From JAFGXT01 sp963677165 (GTDB lineage: Bacteria; Verrucomicrobiota; Lentisphaeria; Victivallales; SZUA-371): a DNA stretch of 64,000 nucleotides. A program made the position numbers and the translations under genes. Positions 16,599-24,507 of the stretch are shown one piece after another. Where the stretch lies: contig CAXXSX010000002.1 in assembly GCA_963677165.2 (NCBI GenBank), forward strand, positions 1 to 64,000, written 5' to 3'. The stretch's first letter is position 1; the number at the start of each line of letters is the position of its first letter. The notes under the pieces were generated by a model. That model ran no database searches. It was not told the origin of the DNA and was given only the letters and a program-made list of their open reading frames with translations.

Positions 16599-17435
16599 AT
16601 GGCTAAGTCGATTGCGTTCAAAGTTTTTGCAACAATAGTTTGCTCAATCTGCCTTTCCGCATCATCATTCGCAAATAGTTGGTGGACAGAACCGTACAAA
16701 AGAGCCAACCAAGACATAAGTACACTGGTGATCACATCGAATATTACAATGCCCCGCATCATGGCCGATTTGATCCAATACTCAACCAGACAACCGTATA
16801 TCCTGTTTCCAGTCAAAAGCGGAGGAAAAATCTTTTTATGCGGAGCCGGAAAAGATGCGCTCGAAATCAAAGAAGGCGATGTTACAAGAATTATCAATTT
16901 TTTAAATCCCCAGCAACTACTTATATTGGGGAATAAAGAAATGTTTGTTCCCAAATACCTAAAAATGATACCGGACAACCAGACTGTTATGATGATTTAC
17001 AATGAAGACTGGGAAATGGTAGCAAAAACTCTCAGCCAGTTTTTCAACAAACCAAACATGTACTATGACTTCAAAGACTTGGCGCAAGAATACCGCGGCA
17101 GACTTTATACTCCAACAGCACCAAAGAAAGTTGAACTGGAAGTTATTAAAAAGGATGTAAATCTTATAGTAACCCCGGAAGCAGAAGCACAGCCGGAAGC
17201 AATAGCCGATATTCCCGCAATGGAAGAAAAGGATACTCCGATTACTGATATCGCGCTAACCGCTCCCGCAAACACCTCTAAAACGGCTAAGCCTGTTGCA
17301 TCTTCTACGGGAAATACTCAGAAAATAACAGACGTAAAACCGGCACTGACTCCTGCAGTAGCTCCAACAACTTCTCCAGATGAGCCGGGAATTATAATGC
17401 CAAAGAGCGCCCCAGAATTGATTGAATCGAAATAA
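16599..17435 (+). CDS. Secreted protein of unknown function with Pro/Ala-rich tail
   Basis: A 278-residue protein, not recognised. Residues 1-25 are a signal peptide ending SSFANSWW. A compact domain of about 150 residues follows (NITMPRIMADLIQYSTRQ, KSGGKIFLCGAGKDALE, FLNPQQLLILGNKEMFVPKYL). From about residue 190 the sequence becomes a low-complexity, Pro/Ala/Thr/Glu-rich linker to the end. It lies 30 bp upstream of an ABC-2 permease in the same direction, so the two are probably co-transcribed. Periplasmic or surface location is inferred. Confidence 0.7.
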   Translation: MAKSIAFKVFATIVCSICLSASSFANSWWTEPYKRANQDISTLVITSNITMPRIMADLIQYSTRQPYILFPVKSGGKIFLCGAGKDALEIKEGDVTRIINFLNPQQLLILGNKEMFVPKYLKMIPDNQTVMMIYNEDWEMVAKTLSQFFNKPNMYYDFKDLAQEYRGRLYTPTAPKKVELEVIKKDVNLIVTPEAEAQPEAIADIPAMEEKDTPITDIALTAPANTSKTAKPVASSTGNTQKITDVKPALTPAVAPTTSPDEPGIIMPKSAPELIESK

Positions 17436-17465
17436 TTTTTATTTTCATTTCCAGGAGATATTGCC

Positions 17466-18440
17466 ATGAATTTTTATCAGATTGCCAGAAATACTTTCAG
17501 GGAATGCCTGAGGGAACCTATTTTCTTTATTCTTCTGGCCACGGCATTAATTCTAATCGGACTGTTTCCCTGGATGTCAATGTTTGTTTTTCGTGAACAG
17601 GTTAAACTGGTGACAGACAGCGCAATGGCCACTACACTGATATTTGGTTTGGTCGCGGCGGTGTTATGCGCAAGTCATACTGTATCTCGCGAAATGCGTA
17701 ATGGAACAGTTTTACTGCTAATGTCCAAGCCTGTACATCGCTGGATATTTGTAATGGCAAAAATAGTGGGCGTATCGGTAGCACTGATTCTTTTTGTATT
17801 TATATGTAACTGCGCAACTCTCATCGCATTGAAAGTTGCCATTGACCAGTTCTGGTTAAACTTCACTCTAATGTATATTTATTTCGGCATGATTGCCGTT
17901 GCCGCGTTAATTGGTGGAATCAGGAATTTTCTGGCCCAGGCATCTTTCTCTTCCAATGCAATATTTTCATTATTGATTTTTATACCGCTTCTTACTCTGG
18001 TTTACCTGCTAATGCCTCATGGTACAGAGATTGAAGATGGCAGAAGTTTATTGCCTGTTATTCCGGCACTTGTCCTGATCTTTTACAGCGTATGTACCAT
18101 GGGCGTGATTACAGTAGCGTTATCCACCAGGTTCGATATGGTTCCAAACCTTACTTTAAGCGCGGTAATCTTCTTTCTTGGTCTTATGTCAGGATATTTT
18201 GTCAGTCTTGATATTGTCCAGGGCAATGCTTTTATCAGCGCCGCTGCCGGGCTTATTTACATGTTGCTTCCCAACTGGCAGTTTTTCTGGCTGGCTGATG
18301 CCCTCGCCGCAAACCGGACTATTCCTCTGGCCTATATTGGCTGGGCGACATGTTATGTTGTGATTTATATGGTTTTCTGCAGTTTGTGGGCAGTTGCACT
18401 GTTCCAGAACCGTGAAATGGCCAAAGACGCTCAGAATTAA
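17466..18440 (+). CDS. ABC-2 type transporter permease
   Basis: A 324-residue inner-membrane protein with about eight hydrophobic helices. The start NFYQIARNTFRECLREPIFFILLA and the following segment VSREMRNGTVLLLMSKPVHRW are typical of the ABC-2 permease family, where an amphipathic elbow helix precedes the first span and a Ser-Arg-Glu motif follows the second. No ATPase gene adjoins it, so its partner must lie outside the window or be shared. Substrate unknown. GGAG lies about 8 nt before the ATG. Confidence 0.85.
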   Translation: MNFYQIARNTFRECLREPIFFILLATALILIGLFPWMSMFVFREQVKLVTDSAMATTLIFGLVAAVLCASHTVSREMRNGTVLLLMSKPVHRWIFVMAKIVGVSVALILFVFICNCATLIALKVAIDQFWLNFTLMYIYFGMIAVAALIGGIRNFLAQASFSSNAIFSLLIFIPLLTLVYLLMPHGTEIEDGRSLLPVIPALVLIFYSVCTMGVITVALSTRFDMVPNLTLSAVIFFLGLMSGYFVSLDIVQGNAFISAAAGLIYMLLPNWQFFWLADALAANRTIPLAYIGWATCYVVIYMVFCSLWAVALFQNREMAKDAQN

Positions 18441-18471
18441 ATAATCTTAATACTTAATACAGAATACAGGA

Positions 18472-18891
18472 TTATACATTACGTCCGGCAGGAACAAACC
18501 GGAAACCCGTGCAGTAGTTTTCCCCAAAAAGATTGTTGATGTTTTTAATGAGCCGCTTACTGATCAACGGTCCCTGTAATTCGCGAATCCACGCAGGATG
18601 ATTGACTTCTACCTGAATAACACCATCCTTGATACTGACAGGATTACAGACTTTCGCAAGTTGAATTCCGGCTATCTTCTCCCAACTGTCACGTAATTTG
18701 AAGAGATTTAACTGATCTTCAGTAACGATATTTCCAAGTATACTGTCAACCAATCCATCAACGCCAACAACATCAGGACAATATGCGAGCATCTCGGAAC
18801 GACCGCGCTCAGAACCATACCAGTCTTTCAATACCTGCTGATATACGCGATGATGATAGTACCTTTTCTTATTTTGTCCGGACATAGTCAT
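18472..18891 (-). CDS. DUF721/DciA-like protein
   Basis: A 139-residue protein. The C-terminal half, LRDSWEKIAGIQLAKVCNPVSIKDGVIQVEVNHPAWIRELQ, matches the DUF721 pattern (W..I.G..la.h..p....g.L.v.v..saw..eL). The family includes DciA, which loads the replicative helicase in many bacteria lacking DnaC. Residues about 1-70 are an unrelated, basic extension. The start at 18891 has GGAG 8 nt upstream and avoids overlap with the preceding gene; a longer form from 18936 would overlap it. Helicase-loader role is a family-based inference. Confidence 0.75.
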   Translation of the reverse strand: MTMSGQNKKRYYHHRVYQQVLKDWYGSERGRSEMLAYCPDVVGVDGLVDSILGNIVTEDQLNLFKLRDSWEKIAGIQLAKVCNPVSIKDGVIQVEVNHPAWIRELQGPLISKRLIKNINNLFGENYCTGFRFVPAGRNV

Positions 18892-18911
18892 CCCGTGCTC
18901 TCCAAGTACCG

Positions 18912-19280
18912 CTAACTGCCGTAAAGGCCACAACATGCCAGCGGAAGCAGCAACGTATCTAAAGTAAGTTTAAAAGGAGCAATAGTACCTTTCACTATAT
19001 TTTTGACTCCAGAACTGAAGCCTCCGAATGGAGCACCAATAGTACTTTGAACAGTACCCCATGGCAAATAAAGTATTTCCAGTGTATCCTTGCCCATTTT
19101 AACTAAGTGTTTAGCTCCATAAGCAAGACCTTTCATCACATACGGATATGCAACCTGTGCGGCTTTGATCGCAACGGGGGTAAGAATGGCAAGCGTAACC
19201 GGGTCAAAAGCTTTCGCCTTTGGCGCAGGAATCAAAAAAGCCGAAACAGCCAATATCAGGACAAGTAAAGATTTTTTCAT
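18912..19280 (-). CDS. Small exported protein with hydrophobic segments
   Basis: A 122-residue protein, not recognised. Residues 1-24 are a clean signal peptide (LLVLILAVSAFLIPAPKAKAF). The mature part is Gly/Ala-rich with two moderately hydrophobic stretches, PVTLAILTPVAIKAAQVAYP and LTLDTLLLPLACCGLYGS at the C-terminus. It may be a small periplasmic or outer-membrane-associated protein. It lies 20 bp upstream of the DUF721 gene on the same strand. Confidence 0.65.
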   Translation of the reverse strand: MKKSLLVLILAVSAFLIPAPKAKAFDPVTLAILTPVAIKAAQVAYPYVMKGLAYGAKHLVKMGKDTLEILYLPWGTVQSTIGAPFGGFSSGVKNIVKGTIAPFKLTLDTLLLPLACCGLYGS

Positions 19281-19396
19281 TATCTATAACGTTACAAATC
19301 AATTATGTGAATTTTAATGGAGCTACTATACGTCTAAATATTCAAAAAGACAACCGCCATTCAACTAATTTTAAAAAATGAAGTATTTTTGTTATA

Positions 19397-20206
19397 CTAC
19401 AAACCATTATGTTTTGCTTCGTTCCAGAAGCCATCCATCTCTTCCAGAGAAAAGTCTTCAAACTGCTGCCCGTCCTCCTTGACACGTTTTTCTACATAGC
19501 GAAATCTCCGCTCAAATTTTTTCACAGCGCGCAACAACAGATCTTCAGCAGTATCTCTTTTTCGAAACCGGCTTATATTCACTACGGCAAACAGCAAGTC
19601 GCCGATTTCCTCGTCAATTTTATTATCTTCACCATGCTCAATCGCCTCACGCACTTCATCGAGCTCTTCCTGAACCTTATCAAGAATCGGAGCCATTTCC
19701 GGCCAGTCAAATCCAACCTTCGCCACCTTCTTCTGAACGTCACGCGCTCTCAGCAAGCCAGGAAGACTGCGCGGAACTTTATCCAGTATCGATTCCGGTT
19801 CCACATTGTTACGCTCTTTTTTCTTGATCTCGTCCCAGACAACGGCAACCTTGTCAGGGGTATCGGCATCGCCGTCACTGAATACATGTGGATGACGACG
19901 AAGCATTTTTTCAACGCTGCCTTTTGCGACATCGTCAAAATTAAATAAGCCTTCTTCTTCAGCAACTACGCTGTTGAACACAATATTCATCAAAACATCG
20001 CCTAGCTCATCGCATAATCCGGGATAATCACGGTCAATCACGGAATCAACAACTTCTGAGCACTCCTCACGCAAATAGCGCGATAAAGTCTCATGCGTTT
20101 GTTCGCGGTCCCATGGACATCCTCCCGGAGCCCGCAATATTTTCATTACCTTTTCCAGTTGTCTTACCGGATCGGCAATCGTTCTCACTTCTTCTGTTTT
20201 CTTCAT
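19397..20206 (-). CDS. mazG: MazG nucleoside triphosphate pyrophosphohydrolase
   Basis: A 269-residue protein with two MazG domains. The first has LRAPGGCPWDREQTHETL and EECSEVVDSVIDRD followed by LCDELGDVLMNIVFNS, the metal-binding EExxE and ExxD pattern. The second has VQEELDEVREAI and KIDEEIGDLLFAVVNISR. It hydrolyses NTPs, including damaged or excess ones, to monophosphate and pyrophosphate. Full length is typical for the housekeeping form. ATG 20206 is preferred over GTG 20218. It lies 14 bp after tatC and is probably co-transcribed. Confidence 0.95.
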   Translation of the reverse strand: MKKTEEVRTIADPVRQLEKVMKILRAPGGCPWDREQTHETLSRYLREECSEVVDSVIDRDYPGLCDELGDVLMNIVFNSVVAEEEGLFNFDDVAKGSVEKMLRRHPHVFSDGDADTPDKVAVVWDEIKKKERNNVEPESILDKVPRSLPGLLRARDVQKKVAKVGFDWPEMAPILDKVQEELDEVREAIEHGEDNKIDEEIGDLLFAVVNISRFRKRDTAEDLLLRAVKKFERRFRYVEKRVKEDGQQFEDFSLEEMDGFWNEAKHNGL

Positions 20207-20220
20207 AGTCACTACCACAT

Positions 20221-21123
20221 TTATTTACGCCGTCTTCTTCCGGTACCGGAATATCGCAATTTACGCCGGGACGAACGCGGTTCCGGATAAGAACGGTTCG
20301 ACTCCGGTTCATTCTTATTACAATCATCTATCGCCGCAACAGGCTCAGGGGTTACATCATTCGTCTTATTATCTTCCGGAGGGTCCCCGACAATATGCTC
20401 CGTAATTTTTTTCTTTCCCCCGATTCCCGCCAGAAGCAGGCTTGCCTCAAACAATACATATGCGGGCACTCCCATAATCAACTGGCTAACCACATCAGGG
20501 GGTGTCAAAAACGCCGATAGAACCAGAATAATAACAATTACCACCGGTCGCTGTCTTTTCAATGTCGCGGCTTCTACAATTCCTGTTTTTATCAGAAGAT
20601 AAATAATTACCGGACATTGCGCCATAACCCCAAATCCAATAAATGTCATTCCTGCCATCCCGGAAAAAGCCTCAATCCCAATCATCGGCTGCAGGCGATC
20701 CGACCCCATTGCCAAAGAAAACTTCATAACCAGCGGGATAATATATTTAAATCCTAAAAAACCACCGACAAGAAATAATATCCAACTGGCAACGGCAAGA
20801 CGCGAAAGAAACATCTTCTCATGTTTATACAAGCCCGGCGCGATAAATCCCCACAGCTGCCAGGCAATATACGGAACCGCAACAATTACAGCAATAACCA
20901 CAGCAACGCGAATTCTTACCCATAAGGGCTCGAGAGGAGAGAAATATTGCAGTGTTACATTTTCAGGGCAGCCATACTTTATCAACAGGTCCACCGCATC
21001 CTGAGCAAAATATAATGCCGGCAGAATGAGTATGATCAGACAGATTAGAATCCTAAAGATGACCATCCTGAATTCTTCAAGATGATCCAGCAAAGACATT
21101 GAAGCTGATCCGTCTGTATCCAT
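20221..21123 (-). CDS. tatC: TatC, twin-arginine translocase receptor subunit
   Basis: A 300-residue inner-membrane protein with six spans. Diagnostic parts are MSLLDHLEEFRMVIFRILI at the N-terminus, APGLYKHEKMFLSRL after span two, and LTPPDVVSQLIMGVPAYVLFE near spans five and six. It binds Tat signal peptides of folded exports. The C-terminal tail from about residue 235 is an unusually long charged extension, rich in Asn, Pro, Ser and ending in an Arg/Lys block (SSRRKLRYSGTGRRRRK). It overlaps the tatA stop as TAATG. Confidence 0.95.
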   Translation of the reverse strand: MDTDGSASMSLLDHLEEFRMVIFRILICLIILILPALYFAQDAVDLLIKYGCPENVTLQYFSPLEPLWVRIRVAVVIAVIVAVPYIAWQLWGFIAPGLYKHEKMFLSRLAVASWILFLVGGFLGFKYIIPLVMKFSLAMGSDRLQPMIGIEAFSGMAGMTFIGFGVMAQCPVIIYLLIKTGIVEAATLKRQRPVVIVIILVLSAFLTPPDVVSQLIMGVPAYVLFEASLLLAGIGGKKKITEHIVGDPPEDNKTNDVTPEPVAAIDDCNKNEPESNRSYPEPRSSRRKLRYSGTGRRRRK

Positions 21124-21362
21124 TACAAATTTTGTTTTTTATCGTCGTTCTTATCGGAATCTTCTTCCGCCTTTTTTTCCGCCGTATCGGCAAGATCTTT
21201 AGCGGAATCGGCGATTTCATCTTTCGCTTTCTTAAATTCCCGTGAAGCCTTGCCTAAGGCCCGGGCAATATCAGGAATACGCTTCGCTCCGAACAACAAC
21301 AGTATAACCAGGAAAATCAACCCGATTTCCAATGGTCCCAGACTTGCAAATCCAAATATCAT
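21123..21362 (-). CDS. tatA: TatA, twin-arginine translocase pore subunit
   Basis: A 79-residue protein: a single N-terminal span with FGFASLGPLEIGLIFLVILL, then the conserved FGAKRIPDIARALGKASREFKKA amphipathic helix and an acidic/basic tail. GGAGG lies 6 nt before ATG 21362. It is transcribed with tatC and mazG. A structured intergenic repeat ends about 13 nt upstream of the start codon. No TatB homologue is visible, so TatA may serve both roles. Confidence 0.95.
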   Translation of the reverse strand: MIFGFASLGPLEIGLIFLVILLLFGAKRIPDIARALGKASREFKKAKDEIADSAKDLADTAEKKAEEDSDKNDDKKQNL

Positions 21363-21375
21363 CAAGCACCTCCGA

Positions 21376-21436
21376 TCCGTACGACGGATAGCGTTAATAC
21401 CGCTTCAAAACTCCGCGCCTCGCGCTGCGGAAGCGG
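21376..21436 (-). repeat. Structured intergenic element, copy A (upstream of tatA)
   Basis: On the minus strand this reads CCGCTTC, a 23-nt variable loop, GAAGCGG, an 11-nt link, then the hairpin TCCGT-CGT-ACGGA. A second copy with the same order lies at 50867-50931 upstream of amt. The last 31 nt (GAAGCGG to the final ACGGA) agree at 28 positions between the copies. The element ends just before the tatA ribosome-binding site. Confidence 0.75.
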
Positions 21437-21452
21437 AATAAAATAAAATAAG

Positions 21453-21472
21453 GGCGAGGTCCAATCCTCGCC
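21453..21472 (-). terminator. Intrinsic terminator of the UlaG-like gene
   Basis: Reading on the minus strand, GGCGAGG and CCTCGCC form a 7-bp GC-rich stem around a 6-nt loop, followed by a T-rich tract (TTATTTTATTTTATT). It lies about 60 bp after the stop of the minus-strand gene at 21535-22329 and before the tatA unit. Confidence 0.75.
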
Positions 21473-21534
21473 TCACGTAGTCTAGAAACTATAACGATTC
21501 AAAACCGGATTTACAAGAGTCAGATAAAATAAAG

Positions 21535-22329
21535 CTAAATAGTAATCTCTTTCATGGGCTCGGGGATCTCTGCGGGGCAATCCTTTGATGCAAAAACTTC
21601 CTGACTCATAGGCTCGCGGATATCGTTTAACGCAAACATACCGTAATGACACGGAACCAGCAAATTCGCATGCACTTTATGACATAGCTCAACCGCTTCG
21701 TCAAGCGTAAAATTCCCTTTGAATCCCAGTGTGGCACGTTCTTCATCACGACCATTCACCGGCAACACCATCACCAGCTTGAAGCCCTCCGGCAGCTGTT
21801 CGGAAATATTTTTATCCTGTCCGGGATACGGGATTGTGTCGCCACCAAAGAAAACAGCCGTCTTTTCAGCTTCGAACAAAACAAGATAACTGTAAGAGAT
21901 ATATTCACCGTTTTCGTCTTTCTCCAGCTCTTCATGGGCCGCAGGTACCGGAATCAAAGTAACCCCGGACGCAAGCTGATACTCCTGAAGACTATTCACC
22001 AGTGAAAAACGATCCGAATTCAGTTGAAAATGCTCACGAACAATACTGCCGCAAACCGGCGGACAATAAAATTTTGTCTGTTCTCCAGCTTCCAGGACCG
22101 GTCCGACCGTTTCCGGATCGAAATGGTCGATATGTCCATGAGTAATCAAATAATGATCAATATAATCAAGCGAATCAGCCGCAACTGGCGCCGCCATCAA
22201 ACGAGTATGGTCAAGCTTGCTCATTTTTACACAATAATCAGACAGGTACAAATCACAGGCAATTACCGTTTCCGGCGATTTCAACAGAAATCCACTCTGC
22301 CCCAGCCACTTCAAAGATATTCCAGACAT
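21535..22329 (-). CDS. UlaG-like metal-dependent hydrolase of the beta-lactamase fold
   Basis: A 264-residue cytoplasmic protein starting at 22329, with GGAG 6 nt upstream. It opens ISLKWLGQSGFLLKSPETVIACDLYL, carries the metal motif THGHIDHFD (HxHxDH), then FFGGDTIPYPG and LVPCHYGMFALN, the order seen in L-ascorbate-6-phosphate lactonase UlaG and related hydrolases. Substrate is not determined. It lies between tatA and uxuA, so a role in sugar-acid metabolism with uxuA is possible but the 240-bp structured gap argues for separate transcription. Confidence 0.85.
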   Translation of the reverse strand: MSGISLKWLGQSGFLLKSPETVIACDLYLSDYCVKMSKLDHTRLMAAPVAADSLDYIDHYLITHGHIDHFDPETVGPVLEAGEQTKFYCPPVCGSIVREHFQLNSDRFSLVNSLQEYQLASGVTLIPVPAAHEELEKDENGEYISYSYLVLFEAEKTAVFFGGDTIPYPGQDKNISEQLPEGFKLVMVLPVNGRDEERATLGFKGNFTLDEAVELCHKVHANLLVPCHYGMFALNDIREPMSQEVFASKDCPAEIPEPMKEITI

Positions 22330-22570
22330 TTTTTCTCCATTTTTTTTGTTTCGGCTTTGCCGACCAGCGTCTCGCCGCTGGACCGCGACCGGCAAGGTGC
22401 CGGAGCCAAATAATGTCGTTAATTTGGCTAAAAACAAGTTTTTATACTCAAATTAACGCCATGAGTGACGCAAAATCGCTTCGCGATTTAAAATTATTCT
22501 CTTTATGCTTCCGCAACAAACTTGTTTGCAAAGTTTGAAGCATTTCTCACCTGCGGAGGCTTTCCGCAAA
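22330..22570. repeat. Hairpin-dense intergenic spacer
   Basis: Several inverted repeats are packed here. CGTTAATTTG (22417-22426) pairs with CAAATTAACG (22449-22458), enclosing TAAAAAC-AA-GTTTTTA (22429-22444). AAATCGC-TTC-GCGATTT lies at 22473-22489. ATGCTTC (22505-22511) pairs with GAAGCAT (22537-22543), a layout like the CCGCTTC/GAAGCGG stem of the tatA and amt elements. TGCGGA/TCCGCA (22552-22568) forms a short stem right after the uxuA stop. No gene is visible. Confidence 0.65.
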
Positions 22571-23533
22571 TCAGTATTTTATGTGCAATGCGTCCATCAG
22601 GCCTTTCATATAGCCGACGGCAAACAGGTTTCCCTGCATTTCATAACCAAAATTCTCGTTTGATTCTCCCGCCATACTCGGAGTATGGTCCGGCCGAATA
22701 AGAACATCCAGTCCGTTTTTGTCACAGACTTCCAGGAATGCCGCCATATCAGTCGGTCCATTATCATGGAATGTTTCCCTGAAACACTCCTTTGTCCCTT
22801 TGATATCGCGAAAATGCAAAAAACATATACGTTTTGCGAACTCTGGAATCAGTTTGAACACATCCTCTCCCATGGTCCTGAACGTAGCCTGACAAAACGT
22901 AATACAGTGGCTCGAGCTGTCAGACATCGCCATCACCCTGCGATAAGCATCGGCACTGGTCAGAAACCGCGAGTATCCCAGCAATGGAGACACCGGCGGA
23001 TCATCCGGATGAAGCCCCAGCTTCACTCCGGCTTCTTCAGCGACTGGAAGCACTGCGTTAAGAAAATATTCGTAGTTGGCCCACATCTGCTCTTCGGTAA
23101 CTTCCAACGGTACTTCGCCTTTTTCCTTAAGGTCGTTCATATCGAATCCGGAAGTCAGCGCGCCACCGCGCTCGGGCAAATCGATCCGGCTGCGATACCA
23201 GCCGATTCCAGCCATAAAATTATAACAGATAATCGGAATTTCAAGCTTGCCCATATTACGCAGCATGGCATGATATTTCTCGATATCCTCATCACGTCCC
23301 GGAAGCCCAAGCTTAATCCTTGACATATCGAATTCGTCACCTTCCAGAGCATGGAGTTTAAATCCAGCTTTGGTAAAACGCTCTTTGACCTGCCGGAGTG
23401 ACTCAAAATCACTTGGAGGCAGTTGCCCGGAAAGTTCCGGTGCCGCCTTAGTCACCGCGTGATCAATCCCGATCTGAGCGGCGAGTTCCCATTTTACATC
23501 CGGTTTAACCGGAAGCATCATTCCCAATTTCAT
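22571..23533 (-). CDS. uxuA: UxuA, D-mannonate dehydratase
   Basis: A 320-residue TIM-barrel enzyme that dehydrates D-mannonate to 2-keto-3-deoxygluconate in glucuronate breakdown. Family features: LPPSDFESLRQVKERF, LPGRDEDIEKYHAMLRNMG, ICYNFMAGIGWYRS, KLGLHPDDPPVSPLLGYSRFL, ITFCQATFRTMG, ICFLHFRDIKGT and LIRPDHTPSMAGE. Metal-binding His, Asp and Cys residues are present. Slightly shorter than the 350-390 residues common in the family. It follows an IclR-type regulator by 19 bp and is probably controlled by it. Confidence 0.94.
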   Translation of the reverse strand: MKLGMMLPVKPDVKWELAAQIGIDHAVTKAAPELSGQLPPSDFESLRQVKERFTKAGFKLHALEGDEFDMSRIKLGLPGRDEDIEKYHAMLRNMGKLEIPIICYNFMAGIGWYRSRIDLPERGGALTSGFDMNDLKEKGEVPLEVTEEQMWANYEYFLNAVLPVAEEAGVKLGLHPDDPPVSPLLGYSRFLTSADAYRRVMAMSDSSSHCITFCQATFRTMGEDVFKLIPEFAKRICFLHFRDIKGTKECFRETFHDNGPTDMAAFLEVCDKNGLDVLIRPDHTPSMAGESNENFGYEMQGNLFAVGYMKGLMDALHIKY

Positions 23534-23552
23534 AAAATTAATTCCTCACGGA

Positions 23553-24308
23553 TTATGTAAACAACGCTTTTGAACATCCTTCCGCAGCATCACGCAACGC
23601 CTCAACCAGCGATGCGATTTTTTTCTCTCCAAAATCATCATCAAAACCAATCAGCGTCAACGCCACAGCCATCTGCCCTGACGAATCCGGAACAACCGTA
23701 GACATGGCATCGACTTTCCAGCGATTCTCTCTGGAATTCAGGCAGTACCCTTTTCCCTTCAAATCATTGATTCGACGGAATATAATTGCAGGATCACCTT
23801 TCTCCTTGATATTATCTACACACTCTGCGGACAATCCGATAATATCTTCTTTTTCCGTCTCACAGAGCAAAGCAGCGCCCACCGATCCTTCAATTACCGG
23901 AAAGCGCGCCCCCACCCTGCCCGAAACCGTCATAGGACGAGGAGACTCGGCCCGAAGAACCGTCACCTGTTCACCGCCCTGCCGGATAGACAACTTACTC
24001 GACAGCCCCGTCTGTTTCGACAAGGCCTCAAGCTGGGGCTGAAGATGTTCAAATCTTCTGGTAACATCAGTAAGCTTACGGCTGACCGATAATATTCCCG
24101 GAGCAATATCGTAACTGTTCCGTCCGCTCCGACAGATCCAGCCATGTTCAAGTAAAGTCTGAATTATCCGATAACAGGTACTCTGGGTAATATCCAGCGT
24201 ACGACACAACTCCGCCTGAGTCATCCCGAATCTGCTGTTGCCAAGACATTCCAGTAATGCCACGGCACGATCGACCGCCGGTATTTTATTTGTATTGCCT
24301 TCACTCAT
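23553..24308 (-). CDS. IclR-family transcriptional regulator
   Basis: A 251-residue regulator. The N-terminal winged helix (AVDRAVALLECLGNSRFGMTQAELCRTLDITQSTCYRIIQTL, in several parts) and the C-terminal effector domain (SVGAALLCETEKEDI, ENRWKVDAMSTVVPDSSGQMAVALTLIG) match IclR proteins such as KdgR. Its location directly before uxuA suggests control of hexuronate catabolism, with a keto-deoxy sugar acid as probable ligand. A 12-bp palindrome lies 11 bp upstream of the start. Confidence 0.9.
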   Translation of the reverse strand: MSEGNTNKIPAVDRAVALLECLGNSRFGMTQAELCRTLDITQSTCYRIIQTLLEHGWICRSGRNSYDIAPGILSVSRKLTDVTRRFEHLQPQLEALSKQTGLSSKLSIRQGGEQVTVLRAESPRPMTVSGRVGARFPVIEGSVGAALLCETEKEDIIGLSAECVDNIKEKGDPAIIFRRINDLKGKGYCLNSRENRWKVDAMSTVVPDSSGQMAVALTLIGFDDDFGEKKIASLVEALRDAAEGCSKALFT

Positions 24309-24318
24309 AGATCAACTC

Positions 24319-24330
24319 TTCATATATGAA
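24319..24330. promoter_or_regulatory. Palindromic candidate operator upstream of the IclR gene
   Basis: TTCATATATGAA is a perfect 12-bp palindrome immediately upstream of the regulator; the related sequence AATATGAATAA follows at about 24343. IclR-family proteins bind short AT-rich palindromes, so autoregulation is plausible. Confidence 0.5.
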
Positions 24331-24507
24331 CAATTTAATTTAAAATATGAATAACAATGTAAACCTATAAGAAAATTTTGTCAACCGTAATATTTGAAAA
24401 AAATTATTAATGGAATCAAGAATGAATCCTTTACAAATATCTTTAGGAAACGTATTGTTTTATAAATATCTTCACTTACCAGACAAAAACAGAAAAGGAA
24501 TTTCTCG

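Noticed and set aside
19409..19948. A 179-codon open frame opposite mazG
   Set aside because: Antisense to mazG, no motif, no ribosome-binding site.
22685..23323. A 212-codon open frame opposite uxuA
   Set aside because: Antisense to a clear enzyme gene, with no recognisable domain and a composition typical of a shadow frame.
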